Origin: Massilia pinisoli
GTDB lineage: Bacteria > Pseudomonadota > Gammaproteobacteria > Burkholderiales > Burkholderiaceae_D
Direction of reading: 5' to 3'
DNA length: 64,000 nt
Assembly: GCF_024753285.1 (NCBI RefSeq)
Contig: NZ_JANUGW010000011.1
Coordinates: forward strand, 119,118-183,117
This document shows positions 16,037 to 23,324 of this stretch, piece by piece (within the stretch, counting starts at the first letter, position 1; every line of letters begins with the position of its first letter). Below the pieces are notes generated by a model. That model was not told where the DNA came from and made no database searches. It was given only the letters and a program-made list of their open reading frames with translations. The position numbers and the translations under genes are program-made.

Positions 16037-16725
16037 GGATGGCGTTCGCCGCGCTGGTGCTGGCGTCGGGCGCGGCCGGGGCTGCGGAACCCGCCGCGTG
16101 CACGTACTGGGGCCGGCCGGGCGCCGTGCTGTTCGCCGACGATTTCAGCGCGCCGTCCAGCGCGTACGTGGCCGAGTACGCGCGCAAGCCGGGTAGCGTG
16201 GTCGAGACGCGCGACGGCCGCCTGCTGATCGACGTGGACAGCGGCGCCACCGTGTGGCTGGACCGACGGCTAGCCGGGAACGTGTTGATCCGCTTCACGC
16301 GCAAGGTCGTCGTCGAGGGCGGGCGGAACGACCGGCTGTCCGACCTGAACGTGTTCTGGATGGCGCGCGACCCGGAGCGGGACAATCTGTTCACGCGCGG
16401 CGGCAAGTTCGAGGACTACGACGATCTCGCGATGTATTACGTTGGCATCGGCGGCAACCGCAACACGACGACGCGGCTGCGCCGCTACGGCGACGGCCGC
16501 CGGGAGCTCGTGGGCGAGTACAAGGACGCCGCCCATCTGTTGGCCCCGAACCGCGACTATCGCATCGAGATCGCCGTGTACGACGGCTGCACGCGCGTGC
16601 GCGTGGATGGCACCAACTGGTTCACCTACCGCGACCCGCATCCGCTCGCGAGCGGCTACCTGGGGCTGCGCACGACATGGTCGCGCCAGACGGTGGACGA
16701 CCTGACGATACAACGACTGGAATGA
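16033..16725 (+). CDS. Exported concanavalin-like protein, DUF6250-like
   Basis: A 230-aa protein with a short signal peptide (MRMAFAALVLASGAAGAAE) and a single beta-sandwich domain. Conserved-looking blocks are LLIDVDSGATVWLDRRL, LSDLNVFWMARDP, YYVGIGGNRNTTTRLRRY and GYLGLRTTWSRQTVDDL. The pattern matches, from memory, DUF6250 proteins seen in polysaccharide utilisation loci; no biochemical activity is known to me. Its ATG overlaps the esterase stop (ATGA), so it is co-translated with a deacetylase and followed 11 bp later by a GH105. A role in binding or cleaving RG-I fragments is inference. Confidence 0.65.
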   Translation: MRMAFAALVLASGAAGAAEPAACTYWGRPGAVLFADDFSAPSSAYVAEYARKPGSVVETRDGRLLIDVDSGATVWLDRRLAGNVLIRFTRKVVVEGGRNDRLSDLNVFWMARDPERDNLFTRGGKFEDYDDLAMYYVGIGGNRNTTTRLRRYGDGRRELVGEYKDAAHLLAPNRDYRIEIAVYDGCTRVRVDGTNWFTYRDPHPLASGYLGLRTTWSRQTVDDLTIQRLE

Positions 16726-16736
16726 CAGGAGACAGT

Positions 16737-18137
16737 GTGAAGACTCGATCGATGGCACTGGCGCTGGCCGCCTGCGCCTTGTCCGCATCCGCCCAGCAGG
16801 CGCCGGCACCGCAGGAGCGTGGCCCGGTGGCCGCGGACGCGCTGCTGCACGCGCAGCAAGTGCATTACCCGACGCCGTATGGTGCGATGGATGCGGCCGA
16901 GGTCAAGGCCGTGCTGGACCGCGTGTTCGGCTACCTCGACCAGGTGACGCCCGCCGAGGTGATCGACCAGCGCACGGGCGCCCCGATCGCGGACTTGTCG
17001 AAACCCGATCCGAACGCCGTGCTCAAGCCCGGCGACTTCCGCCTGACGAGCTATGAATGGGGCGTGACGTACACGGGCATGCTGGCCGCAGGCGCGGCGA
17101 CGGGCGACCGCCACTACACGGACTATGCCATCCAGCGTCACCAGTTGCTGTCCCGGCTGACGAAGACCTATCTACCGCTCGTCCAGGCGGACCGCGAGCA
17201 TGCGGCCGCGCCCATCAAGAGCTTCCTGAATCCGCACGCGCTGGACGATGCCGGCGCGCTGTGCCACAGCTTCCTGAAGGCGAAGCTTGCCGGTTCGTCC
17301 GTCGACTATGGTCAGATGATTCCGATCTGCGCCGACTTCGTCACGAAGAAGGAATACCGGCTGAAGGACGGGACGCTCGCGCGCGGCGGCCCGGACGGCC
17401 ACGGCGGCGTCAAAATGCGCCCGCTGCCGGACACGCTGTGGCTGGACGATCTGTTCATGGGCGTGCCCACGATCGCGTACCTGGGCAAAGTGACGGGCGA
17501 CGCGCGCTATTACGACGACGCGGCGCGCCAGGTGCTGCAGTTCTCGAAACGCATGTTCAATCCGCGCCTCGGCATTTACATGCACGGCTATGTTGAAGGC
17601 TTGCGCGACCATCCGGAACTGCACTGGGCGCGTGCGAACGGCTGGGCCGTGATGGCGATGGTCGAAGTGCTCGAGGTGCTGCCGAAGGACCACAAGGATT
17701 ACGGCGCCGTCCTCGAGCAGCTGCGTGCCCACGTCAAGGGTCTCGCGAGCTACCAGACGAAGGACGGTTTCTGGCATCAGCTGATCGACCGCCCCGACAC
17801 GTACGAGGAGACGTCGGCCACGGCGATCTACGCGTACGCGATCGCGCGCGCCGTCAATCGCGGCTATGTCGATGCGCAGGCGTACGGCCCGATGGCGAAC
17901 CTCGCGTGGAATGCCGTCGCGAGCAAGGTCGGGTCGAACGGCCGGATCGACGGCATCTGCGTGGGCACCGGCATGGCGTTCGACCCCGCGTTCTACGCGT
18001 ACCGGCCGACGAGCGTGAAGGCCGCGCACGGCTATGGCCCCACGTTGCTGGCGGGTGCGGAGATCATCGCCATGAACCGCAAGTTCAAGTTCGGCCTGAA
18101 CGACAGCGCGCTGATGTATCAGGGCGTGCGCGACTGA
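16737..18137 (+). CDS. Unsaturated rhamnogalacturonyl hydrolase-like, GH105/GH88 (second copy)
   Basis: A 466-aa exported (alpha/alpha)6-barrel enzyme, longer than the copy at 9715 and only distantly similar. The catalytic-type Asp lies in LWLDDLFMGVPTIAYLG (~residue 240), and substrate-site features include HWARANGWAVMAMVEVLE and YEETSATAIYAYAIAR. The start is a GTG at 16737 with AGGAG five bases upstream; it gives a Lys/Arg n-region and a signal peptide ending SASA-QQ. The ATG at 16722, overlapping the previous stop, is the alternative. Last gene of the plus-strand esterase operon. Removal of an unsaturated uronate from a decorated RG-I oligomer is the likely role. Confidence 0.8.
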   Translation: MKTRSMALALAACALSASAQQAPAPQERGPVAADALLHAQQVHYPTPYGAMDAAEVKAVLDRVFGYLDQVTPAEVIDQRTGAPIADLSKPDPNAVLKPGDFRLTSYEWGVTYTGMLAAGAATGDRHYTDYAIQRHQLLSRLTKTYLPLVQADREHAAAPIKSFLNPHALDDAGALCHSFLKAKLAGSSVDYGQMIPICADFVTKKEYRLKDGTLARGGPDGHGGVKMRPLPDTLWLDDLFMGVPTIAYLGKVTGDARYYDDAARQVLQFSKRMFNPRLGIYMHGYVEGLRDHPELHWARANGWAVMAMVEVLEVLPKDHKDYGAVLEQLRAHVKGLASYQTKDGFWHQLIDRPDTYEETSATAIYAYAIARAVNRGYVDAQAYGPMANLAWNAVASKVGSNGRIDGICVGTGMAFDPAFYAYRPTSVKAAHGYGPTLLAGAEIIAMNRKFKFGLNDSALMYQGVRD

Positions 18138-18148
18138 GTCGAGCGCCT

Positions 18149-18967
18149 CTACACGACGATCACGAGCTCCTCGCGGAACGCCGCCTGCTCGCCCTTGTTC
18201 GCATAGCCGAGCGGGTTCGCGACGACGCGGCAGCGCCAGCCGGTGCCTTCGACGACGTAGTCGTTCGCGCAGTGCAGGTGCCCGTGCATCCACACGTCCG
18301 CGAACGGCAGCAGATCGTCCAGCGCATTGCAGAAGCCCGCAGTGCCGGGCGTGATGCCGTAGCGCGGGTCGGCGCTGCGCAACGTGGGCGCGTAATGCGT
18401 GACGGCGATGGTGGTGCCGTCGAACGGCGTGGCCAGCGCATCACGCAGCCAGGCCTGGCACGCGAACGACAATTCGCGCTGGCCCTCGGCCAGCAGTGGC
18501 GCGCCGTCGACGAGCGTCGTGTTCCCACTCAGGTAGTAGTTCGCGGCGCGGAACGCCTTGTCGCGCTGCTTCAGCTGGCGCGTGATGTCCGTCTCGCTGG
18601 ACGCGAGCGCGTCGAAATCGGCCCACAAGGTCGTGCCGATGAAGCGGACGTCGCCGAGCGTGACGATTTCGCCGTCGAGCCACGTGATCCCGAACGCGGC
18701 GCACGTCGCGCGCAGGCGGGCCTGCGTCGCGGTGAAATCGAGGCCGTCGAATTCGTGGTTGCCCGGTACGTACAGCACGCGCGCGCCGGCGCCCGTGGTG
18801 GCCGGCGCGAAGCGCGCGAGGCCGAAGTCGTCGGACGTCAGGCGCGACCGGGCCTGGTACGAGCCGATGTCGCCGGCGAGGACGACGACGTCCGTGTCGG
18901 GGAAGATGGTCGGCTGGAACCCGGGGTCGCGTTCGAGGTGGAGGTCGGAGAAGAGCTGGATGCGCAT
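18149..18967 (-). CDS. Metallophosphoesterase
   Basis: A 273-aa calcineurin-like phosphoesterase. The metal-binding blocks are in order: FSDLHLE (near residue 6), LAGDIG (~30), VPGNHEFDG (~65), THYAPTL (~185) and MHGHLH (~218). No signal peptide, so cytoplasmic. Substrate unknown; relatives include small phosphodiesterases and protein phosphatases. It converges on the second GH105 gene with 11 bp between stops and is unrelated to pectin use. The start at 18967 begins directly at the first motif. No ribosome site precedes it, but TATACT lies six bases upstream, suggesting a leaderless message. Confidence 0.85.
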   Translation of the reverse strand: MRIQLFSDLHLERDPGFQPTIFPDTDVVVLAGDIGSYQARSRLTSDDFGLARFAPATTGAGARVLYVPGNHEFDGLDFTATQARLRATCAAFGITWLDGEIVTLGDVRFIGTTLWADFDALASSETDITRQLKQRDKAFRAANYYLSGNTTLVDGAPLLAEGQRELSFACQAWLRDALATPFDGTTIAVTHYAPTLRSADPRYGITPGTAGFCNALDDLLPFADVWMHGHLHCANDYVVEGTGWRCRVVANPLGYANKGEQAAFREELVIVV

Positions 18968-18973
18968 CGCCGG

Positions 18974-18979
18974 AGTATA
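18974..18979 (-). promoter_or_regulatory. -10 box six bases before a start codon (leaderless candidate)
   Basis: On the minus strand TATACT is followed by CCGGCG and the ATG of the metallophosphoesterase. A start point 6-8 nt downstream of this box falls on the ATG. Confidence 0.5.
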
Positions 18980-19028
18980 CCGCCTTCCGGCGCCACCCCG
19001 CCGCGCGCATCCGGGCGCGGAGCCCGGC

Positions 19029-19439
19029 TTACTTGCCGGCCGCGTTCTGCATCTTCTCGCCGGTGCGTTCGAGGCTGCGGCCCGTGGCGGCCGTCGCATC
19101 CTTCGCGCCTTCCTTCACGTTCTGCGCGGCTTCGTGCGATTCCTGGCGGACTTCGGCACCTGCCTTCTGCATCTGGTCGCCGGCGCGGTCGGCCGCGGCC
19201 TTGACGTTGGCGTTGGCCTGCTCGGCCGCTTCCTTCGCATTCTGGCCGGCCTGCTGGGCGGCCGCATTGGCGTTGGCGGCAGCTTCCTTCGACTCGGCGG
19301 CGGCCTTCGCGCCCGCGTCGTCGATGGCCTTGCCCGTGGCCTGGGCCGGGCCCATGCCGTCCTTGTCCTGCGCTTTATGGCAACCGGTCACGAGAACGGC
19401 GACGGCGAGCATGATGCTTGAAATGGTGGTGGCTTTCAT
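19029..19439 (-). CDS. Small Ala-rich LEA-like lipoprotein
   Basis: A 136-aa lipoprotein with lipobox VTGC (Cys ~20). The mature part is almost wholly amphipathic helix made of loose 11-residue repeats of Ala, Lys and Glu (KEAAEQANANVKAAADRAG and similar), as in late-embryogenesis-abundant or apolipoprotein-like proteins. Such proteins protect membranes or the envelope during desiccation or stress; this role is inferred from composition only. AGGAGAAACC precedes the ATG. Monocistronic by position. Confidence 0.8.
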   Translation of the reverse strand: MKATTISSIMLAVAVLVTGCHKAQDKDGMGPAQATGKAIDDAGAKAAAESKEAAANANAAAQQAGQNAKEAAEQANANVKAAADRAGDQMQKAGAEVRQESHEAAQNVKEGAKDATAATGRSLERTGEKMQNAAGK

Positions 19440-19594
19440 GGTTTCTCCTGTAAGAAGTTGTCACTTAGATTACACAATTCCGTCAAGACGCGGCGTACGA
19501 TACGGCTGGGCCGGTCCGCGGATCGTGGCGACGCTTGTTTTGCCGCCGTTGTGGTGGCACGATGCCGGATGCGATTCGACACAAGGAGACCGGC

Positions 19595-19975
19595 ATGAGC
19601 GGCACGATCACATTAAAGGAAACGGCAACCGACTTCCTGCGGTTGACGGCGCGCGGACAAGTCGACGAGGCATTTTCACGTTACGTGGCGCCGGGGTTTC
19701 GCCACCACAACCCACATTTCGCGGCGGACATGGCGACCTTGCAGGCGGCAATGAAGGAGAACGCGGGGCGGTTCCCGCGCATGGTGTTCGAGGTGCAGCG
19801 CGCGATTGCCGAGGGCCCGCTGGTGGCCGTGCATTCGCGCGCCGTGATGGAAGAGGGTGGAACGGAACTGGCGATCGTCCACATCCTGCGCTTCGAGGGC
19901 GACCGCATCGCCGAGATGTGGGACATTGCCCAGCCGGCGCCCGTCCCGATGGCGAACAGGGACGGGATGTTCTGA
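19595..19975 (+). CDS. SnoaL-like / NTF2-fold protein
   Basis: A 126-aa protein of the SnoaL-type alpha+beta barrel. Recognisable parts are YVAPGFRHHNPHF, an acidic-hydrophobic core LVAVHSRAVM and the terminal HILRFEGDRIAEMWDIAQP. Standalone members are mostly uncharacterised, some isomerases or hydrolases. AAGGAGACCGGC precedes the ATG at 19595; a longer reading of the frame lacks this site. It converges on the purine permease with 4 bp between stops. Confidence 0.8.
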   Translation: MSGTITLKETATDFLRLTARGQVDEAFSRYVAPGFRHHNPHFAADMATLQAAMKENAGRFPRMVFEVQRAIAEGPLVAVHSRAVMEEGGTELAIVHILRFEGDRIAEMWDIAQPAPVPMANRDGMF

Positions 19976-19979
19976 CGGA

Positions 19980-21368
19980 TCAGATGGCCCAACCGCCCCC
20001 GTAGAACGCGGCCAGGGCCAGGGCGATGCTGACGGTGCCGACGTTCAGCTTGCGCCATTCGCCCGCCAGCACGCGGCCGACGACCAAGGTGCAGAAACCC
20101 AGCATGATCCCGGTGACGATATTGCAGGTCAGGAGGATGAACACGGCGCACACGAGGCCGGACAGCGCATCGAGCTTGTCGTCCATGTTCATGTGCGCGA
20201 CGCTGCTCAGCATCAGCAGGCCCACGTACATCAGGGCGGGCGCGGTGGCGTACGACGGCACGAGGCCGGCCAGCGGCGAGAAGAAGATCAGGCCGAGGAA
20301 GCCGAGGCCCACGACGACGGCCGTCAAGCCCGTGCGGGCACCGGCCGCGGTGCCGACGCCCGATTCGATATAGGCCGCAGCGGGTGCGCCGCCCACGAGG
20401 CTGGAAAAGATCGAGCTCAGGGAATCGGCCGTCAGCGCGCGGCCGCCGTTGTGGATGTAGCCGCGCGCATCGACCTGGCCGGCCTGGCCCGCGACGGCGC
20501 GGATGGTGCCCGTCGCGTCGAACACCGCCGTCATCACGAGGGCGAGGACGCTCGGCAGCACGGCCATGCTCAGCGCGCCCTTGACGTCCATCGCGCCGAT
20601 CAGCGATGCGTGGCCCGGTGCGCTCAGTTGCGGCCACGAGAAGATGCCCTTGAAGTGCACGTTCGGATCGAACGCGAGGCCCAGCGCGGATACGGCGATC
20701 ACGACGAGCAGGATGCCGCCCGGGACCTTGCGCTGTTCGAGGCCGAAGATCGCGGCGAGGCCCAGGATGCTCATCACGACGGGGAACGCCGTGACGTGGC
20801 CCAGCGCGACCGGGAGGCCGGCACCGGCATTCTTGACGACGAGACCGACGTCGCTCGACGCGATCATCAACAGGAACAGGCCGATGCCCACACCGGTGCC
20901 GTGCGCGACGCCGGCCGGCAGGTTCTGCAGGATCCACGAGCGGACGCCCGTCACGGAAATCGCCGTGAACAGGAGCCCCATCAGGAAGACGGCGCCCAGC
21001 GCGATGGCGGGCGTGAGGCCCTTGCCCAGCACGAGGCCGAACGCGGTGAATGCCGTGAGCGAGATCGCGCAGCCGACGGCGATCGGCAGCCGGGCCCAGA
21101 GGCCCATCAGCAGCGAGCCGAATGCGGCCGTCAGGCACACGGCGACGAAGACAGCGCTGACGTCGAAGCCGGCCTGGCCCAGCATGCCGGGAACGACGAA
21201 GACGGAATACACCATCGCCAGGAACGTCGTGATGCCGGCAATGACCTCGCGCCGCGGCGTGCTGCCGCGTGCCGTGATCTGGAAGTAGTGGTCGATCTTG
21301 CCGATGGGGATGGATGGGGACGTGAAAGTCTCCACGCGTTCCACGCGCTGGACTTGAGGCTGGGACAT
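19980..21368 (-). CDS. NCS2-family purine permease, AzgA-like
   Basis: A 462-aa inner-membrane transporter with about 12-13 hydrophobic helices, of the AzgA/GhxP branch of NCS2 that carries guanine, hypoxanthine or adenine with protons. Diagnostic segments are [20 protein letters not shown] at the first helix, [18 protein letters not shown], the VFDATGTI loop and [18 protein letters not shown] in the helix 10 region. Exact purine cannot be inferred. AGGAGCAGCCGCT precedes the ATG. A 280-bp upstream gap includes a possible long leader. Confidence 0.87.
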   Translation of the reverse strand: MSQPQVQRVERVETFTSPSIPIGKIDHYFQITARGSTPRREVIAGITTFLAMVYSVFVVPGMLGQAGFDVSAVFVAVCLTAAFGSLLMGLWARLPIAVGCAISLTAFTAFGLVLGKGLTPAIALGAVFLMGLLFTAISVTGVRSWILQNLPAGVAHGTGVGIGLFLLMIASSDVGLVVKNAGAGLPVALGHVTAFPVVMSILGLAAIFGLEQRKVPGGILLVVIAVSALGLAFDPNVHFKGIFSWPQLSAPGHASLIGAMDVKGALSMAVLPSVLALVMTAVFDATGTIRAVAGQAGQVDARGYIHNGGRALTADSLSSIFSSLVGGAPAAAYIESGVGTAAGARTGLTAVVVGLGFLGLIFFSPLAGLVPSYATAPALMYVGLLMLSSVAHMNMDDKLDALSGLVCAVFILLTCNIVTGIMLGFCTLVVGRVLAGEWRKLNVGTVSIALALAAFYGGGWAI

Positions 21369-21648
21369 AGCGGCTGCTCCTCTGTGTTATTGACCCGCCG
21401 ATCGCGCCGCAGGGGCGTGTCGACGGGGTGTCTCGTCGTTATGAGTGGTGAAGCTTAGGCCCGAAGCTCACCGGCGACATATCGGAGCAGCGCATAGAGA
21501 CTATACGAAAAGTGGTATTGCGTTTATGGATAGTGTCGTTTTGGCATGAGGTCACGCGAGGCGCACGGACGGCTCGACGTCTCCGCCGAACGACATGGCG
21601 TGCGCGTGGCTGGACGCGCTGGCGGCCCGCTGACGGGGCCGCGCGGGA
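21369..21648 (-). promoter_or_regulatory. Upstream region and long leader of the purine permease
   Basis: No gene is seen in this 280-bp gap. On the minus strand TATAGT (21500-21505) could be a -10 and would give a leader of about 125 nt. The leader contains a bulged stem-loop (21447-21472, GGTGA-GCTT pairing with AAGCTTCACC). It does not match the purine riboswitch core as I know it. The halogenase gene begins its 3' end immediately to the right. Confidence 0.3.
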
Positions 21649-23124
21649 TCAGTGCCCGAGGATGCGCGCGAGGTAGGCGTCGTGCGAGGCCAGCGGGGCG
21701 ACGGCTTCGGCGAGCTGGCTTGCGCGCGTGCGTACCCAGTCGAGCGACGTCGCGAGCGGCAGGTCGGACAGGCGAGGGTCGGCGCGCTCGGGCCAGCAGT
21801 GCATGCCCGCGTAGATCGCGAGCCAGCTGTGGCCGTCGAAGCCTTCGACGTCGTACTGGTGCAGTACGCCCGTCTGGCGCCATGCGTGCAGCTTGTACGC
21901 GAGCGTCTCCGGCAGCTCGACGTGCGCCATCGCGTTCCAGAACGGCGTGTCGCGCCGCGCCGTCAGGCAGTAGTGCAGCAGGATGAAGTCGCGGATGCGT
22001 TCGAACTGGCGCGTGAGCCCGTGGTTGTACGCCTCGATGGCTTCCGGCGCCACGCGGGTGCGCGGCACGAGCAGCGGCATCAGGTTGCCCAGGCCCGCCT
22101 GGATGAGGTAGATGCTCGTCGATTCGAGCGGCTCGAGGAAGCCCGTGGCGAGGCCGATGCCGACGACATTGTGCACCCAGAAGCGTTCGCGCCGGCCCGT
22201 CGTGAAGCGCAGCAGCCGGGGTTCCGCCAGCGCTTCGCCGTCCAGCTGTTGCAGCAACTGTTCGCGCGCCTTGTCCTCGTCGATGAAGCGGGACGAAAAC
22301 ACATGGCCGTTGCCGGTGCGGTCCTGCAGCGGGATGCGCCACGCCCAGCCCGATTCCAGCGCCGTCGCGCGCGTGTACGGCGTCAGTGCCGTGCCGGTGC
22401 GCGCGCAGGGGACGGCCCAGGCGCGGTCGACGGGGAGCCAGCGGCTGTAGTCGAGGAACGGTTCCTCGAGCGTGCGGCCCAGCAGCAGCGACACGAAGCC
22501 GGAGCAGTCGATGAACAGATCGCCCGCGACGACGCGGCCGTCGTCCAGGCGCAGCGACGCCACGCCGCCGTCGGCCCGGCGCGTCACGTCGACGACCTTG
22601 CCCTCCGTCCGGCGCACGCCGCGCTTGATGGCAATGTCGCGCAGGAAGCGTGCGTACAGGTTGGCGTCGAAGTGGTACGCGTAATTGAAGCTGGCCGCGC
22701 CCTGGCCCGGCGCGCAGAAGCGGTCCTGCATCGCCATCACGGTCGGCAGGCATTGCTCGCCGAACTTCGGCAAGCCCGCGTTGACGTGGCGGCGATACTG
22801 GCCCCACAGGGAGTGCGGGCCGTCCAGTTCACCGAAGTCGCCGAACGTATGGTAGTAGTCCTCGCCGCGCACGCGCCAGTCGCAGAAGCGGATGCCCAGC
22901 TTGTACGTGCCTTGCGTGGCGCGCAGGAAGTCGGCTTCCTGGATGCCGACGATCTGGTGGTAATTGCGGATCGAGGGGAAGGTGGCCTCGCCGACGCCGA
23001 CCGTGCCGATGTCTTCCGATTCCACCAATTCCACCGTCGTGCCCTGCAGGCCCGTGGCCAGGGCAACCGCCGTCATCCAGCCGGCCGTGCCGCCGCCGAG
23101 GACCACGATACGTTCGTAACTCAT
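21649..23124 (-). CDS. Flavin-dependent tryptophan-halogenase-family protein
   Basis: A 491-aa flavoprotein of the tryptophan halogenase family. All core motifs are present: FAD site GGGTAGW (residues 10-16), the catalytic-Lys segment TYKLGIRF (Lys75), the WxWxIP motif in GWAWRIPL (~260), and the Glu-Ser pair in PLESTSIY (~333). Members use FADH2 from a separate reductase to make HOCl that the Lys relays to a substrate; no reductase is nearby. Homologues in sugar-scavenging proteobacteria sit next to TonB receptors and glycosidases rather than biosynthetic clusters, and here a GH3 gene is divergent. GGAGACAGC precedes the ATG at 23124. Halogenating activity is inferred. Confidence 0.85.
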   Translation of the reverse strand: MSYERIVVLGGGTAGWMTAVALATGLQGTTVELVESEDIGTVGVGEATFPSIRNYHQIVGIQEADFLRATQGTYKLGIRFCDWRVRGEDYYHTFGDFGELDGPHSLWGQYRRHVNAGLPKFGEQCLPTVMAMQDRFCAPGQGAASFNYAYHFDANLYARFLRDIAIKRGVRRTEGKVVDVTRRADGGVASLRLDDGRVVAGDLFIDCSGFVSLLLGRTLEEPFLDYSRWLPVDRAWAVPCARTGTALTPYTRATALESGWAWRIPLQDRTGNGHVFSSRFIDEDKAREQLLQQLDGEALAEPRLLRFTTGRRERFWVHNVVGIGLATGFLEPLESTSIYLIQAGLGNLMPLLVPRTRVAPEAIEAYNHGLTRQFERIRDFILLHYCLTARRDTPFWNAMAHVELPETLAYKLHAWRQTGVLHQYDVEGFDGHSWLAIYAGMHCWPERADPRLSDLPLATSLDWVRTRASQLAEAVAPLASHDAYLARILGH

Positions 23125-23250
23125 GCTGTCTCCATTCTGTCCCATGGCGGCCGAGTGGGCCCGGCCGCTCTTCGTATGCATGCGATTGTACCGCCGTCTT
23201 TACGGGGCGCAAGGAACTTTTAGCGCCGGACAACAGGTTTTGCACGGCTG

Positions 23251-23282
23251 TTGTGAAAACGGTTTCTTTGCTGGGGTATCAT
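23251..23282 (+). promoter_or_regulatory. GH3 promoter with LacI-type half-palindromic site
   Basis: TGAAAACGGTTTCT (23254-23267) resembles operators of LacI-family regulators (AAxCGxTT centre, 4 of 5 arm positions symmetric). It lies just upstream of TATCAT (23277-23282), a plausible -10 for the GH3 gene 43 bp downstream. No LacI-family gene is in the window. Confidence 0.45.
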
Positions 23283-23324
23283 AAGGCTGTTTGCGCTAAC
23301 AAAATCAACCCGAGGGAGACATCC

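Noticed and set aside
21369..21500. Purine riboswitch before the NCS2 permease
   Set aside because: The leader has one bulged stem-loop but not the three-way junction with conserved loop bases, and this class is not expected in betaproteobacteria.
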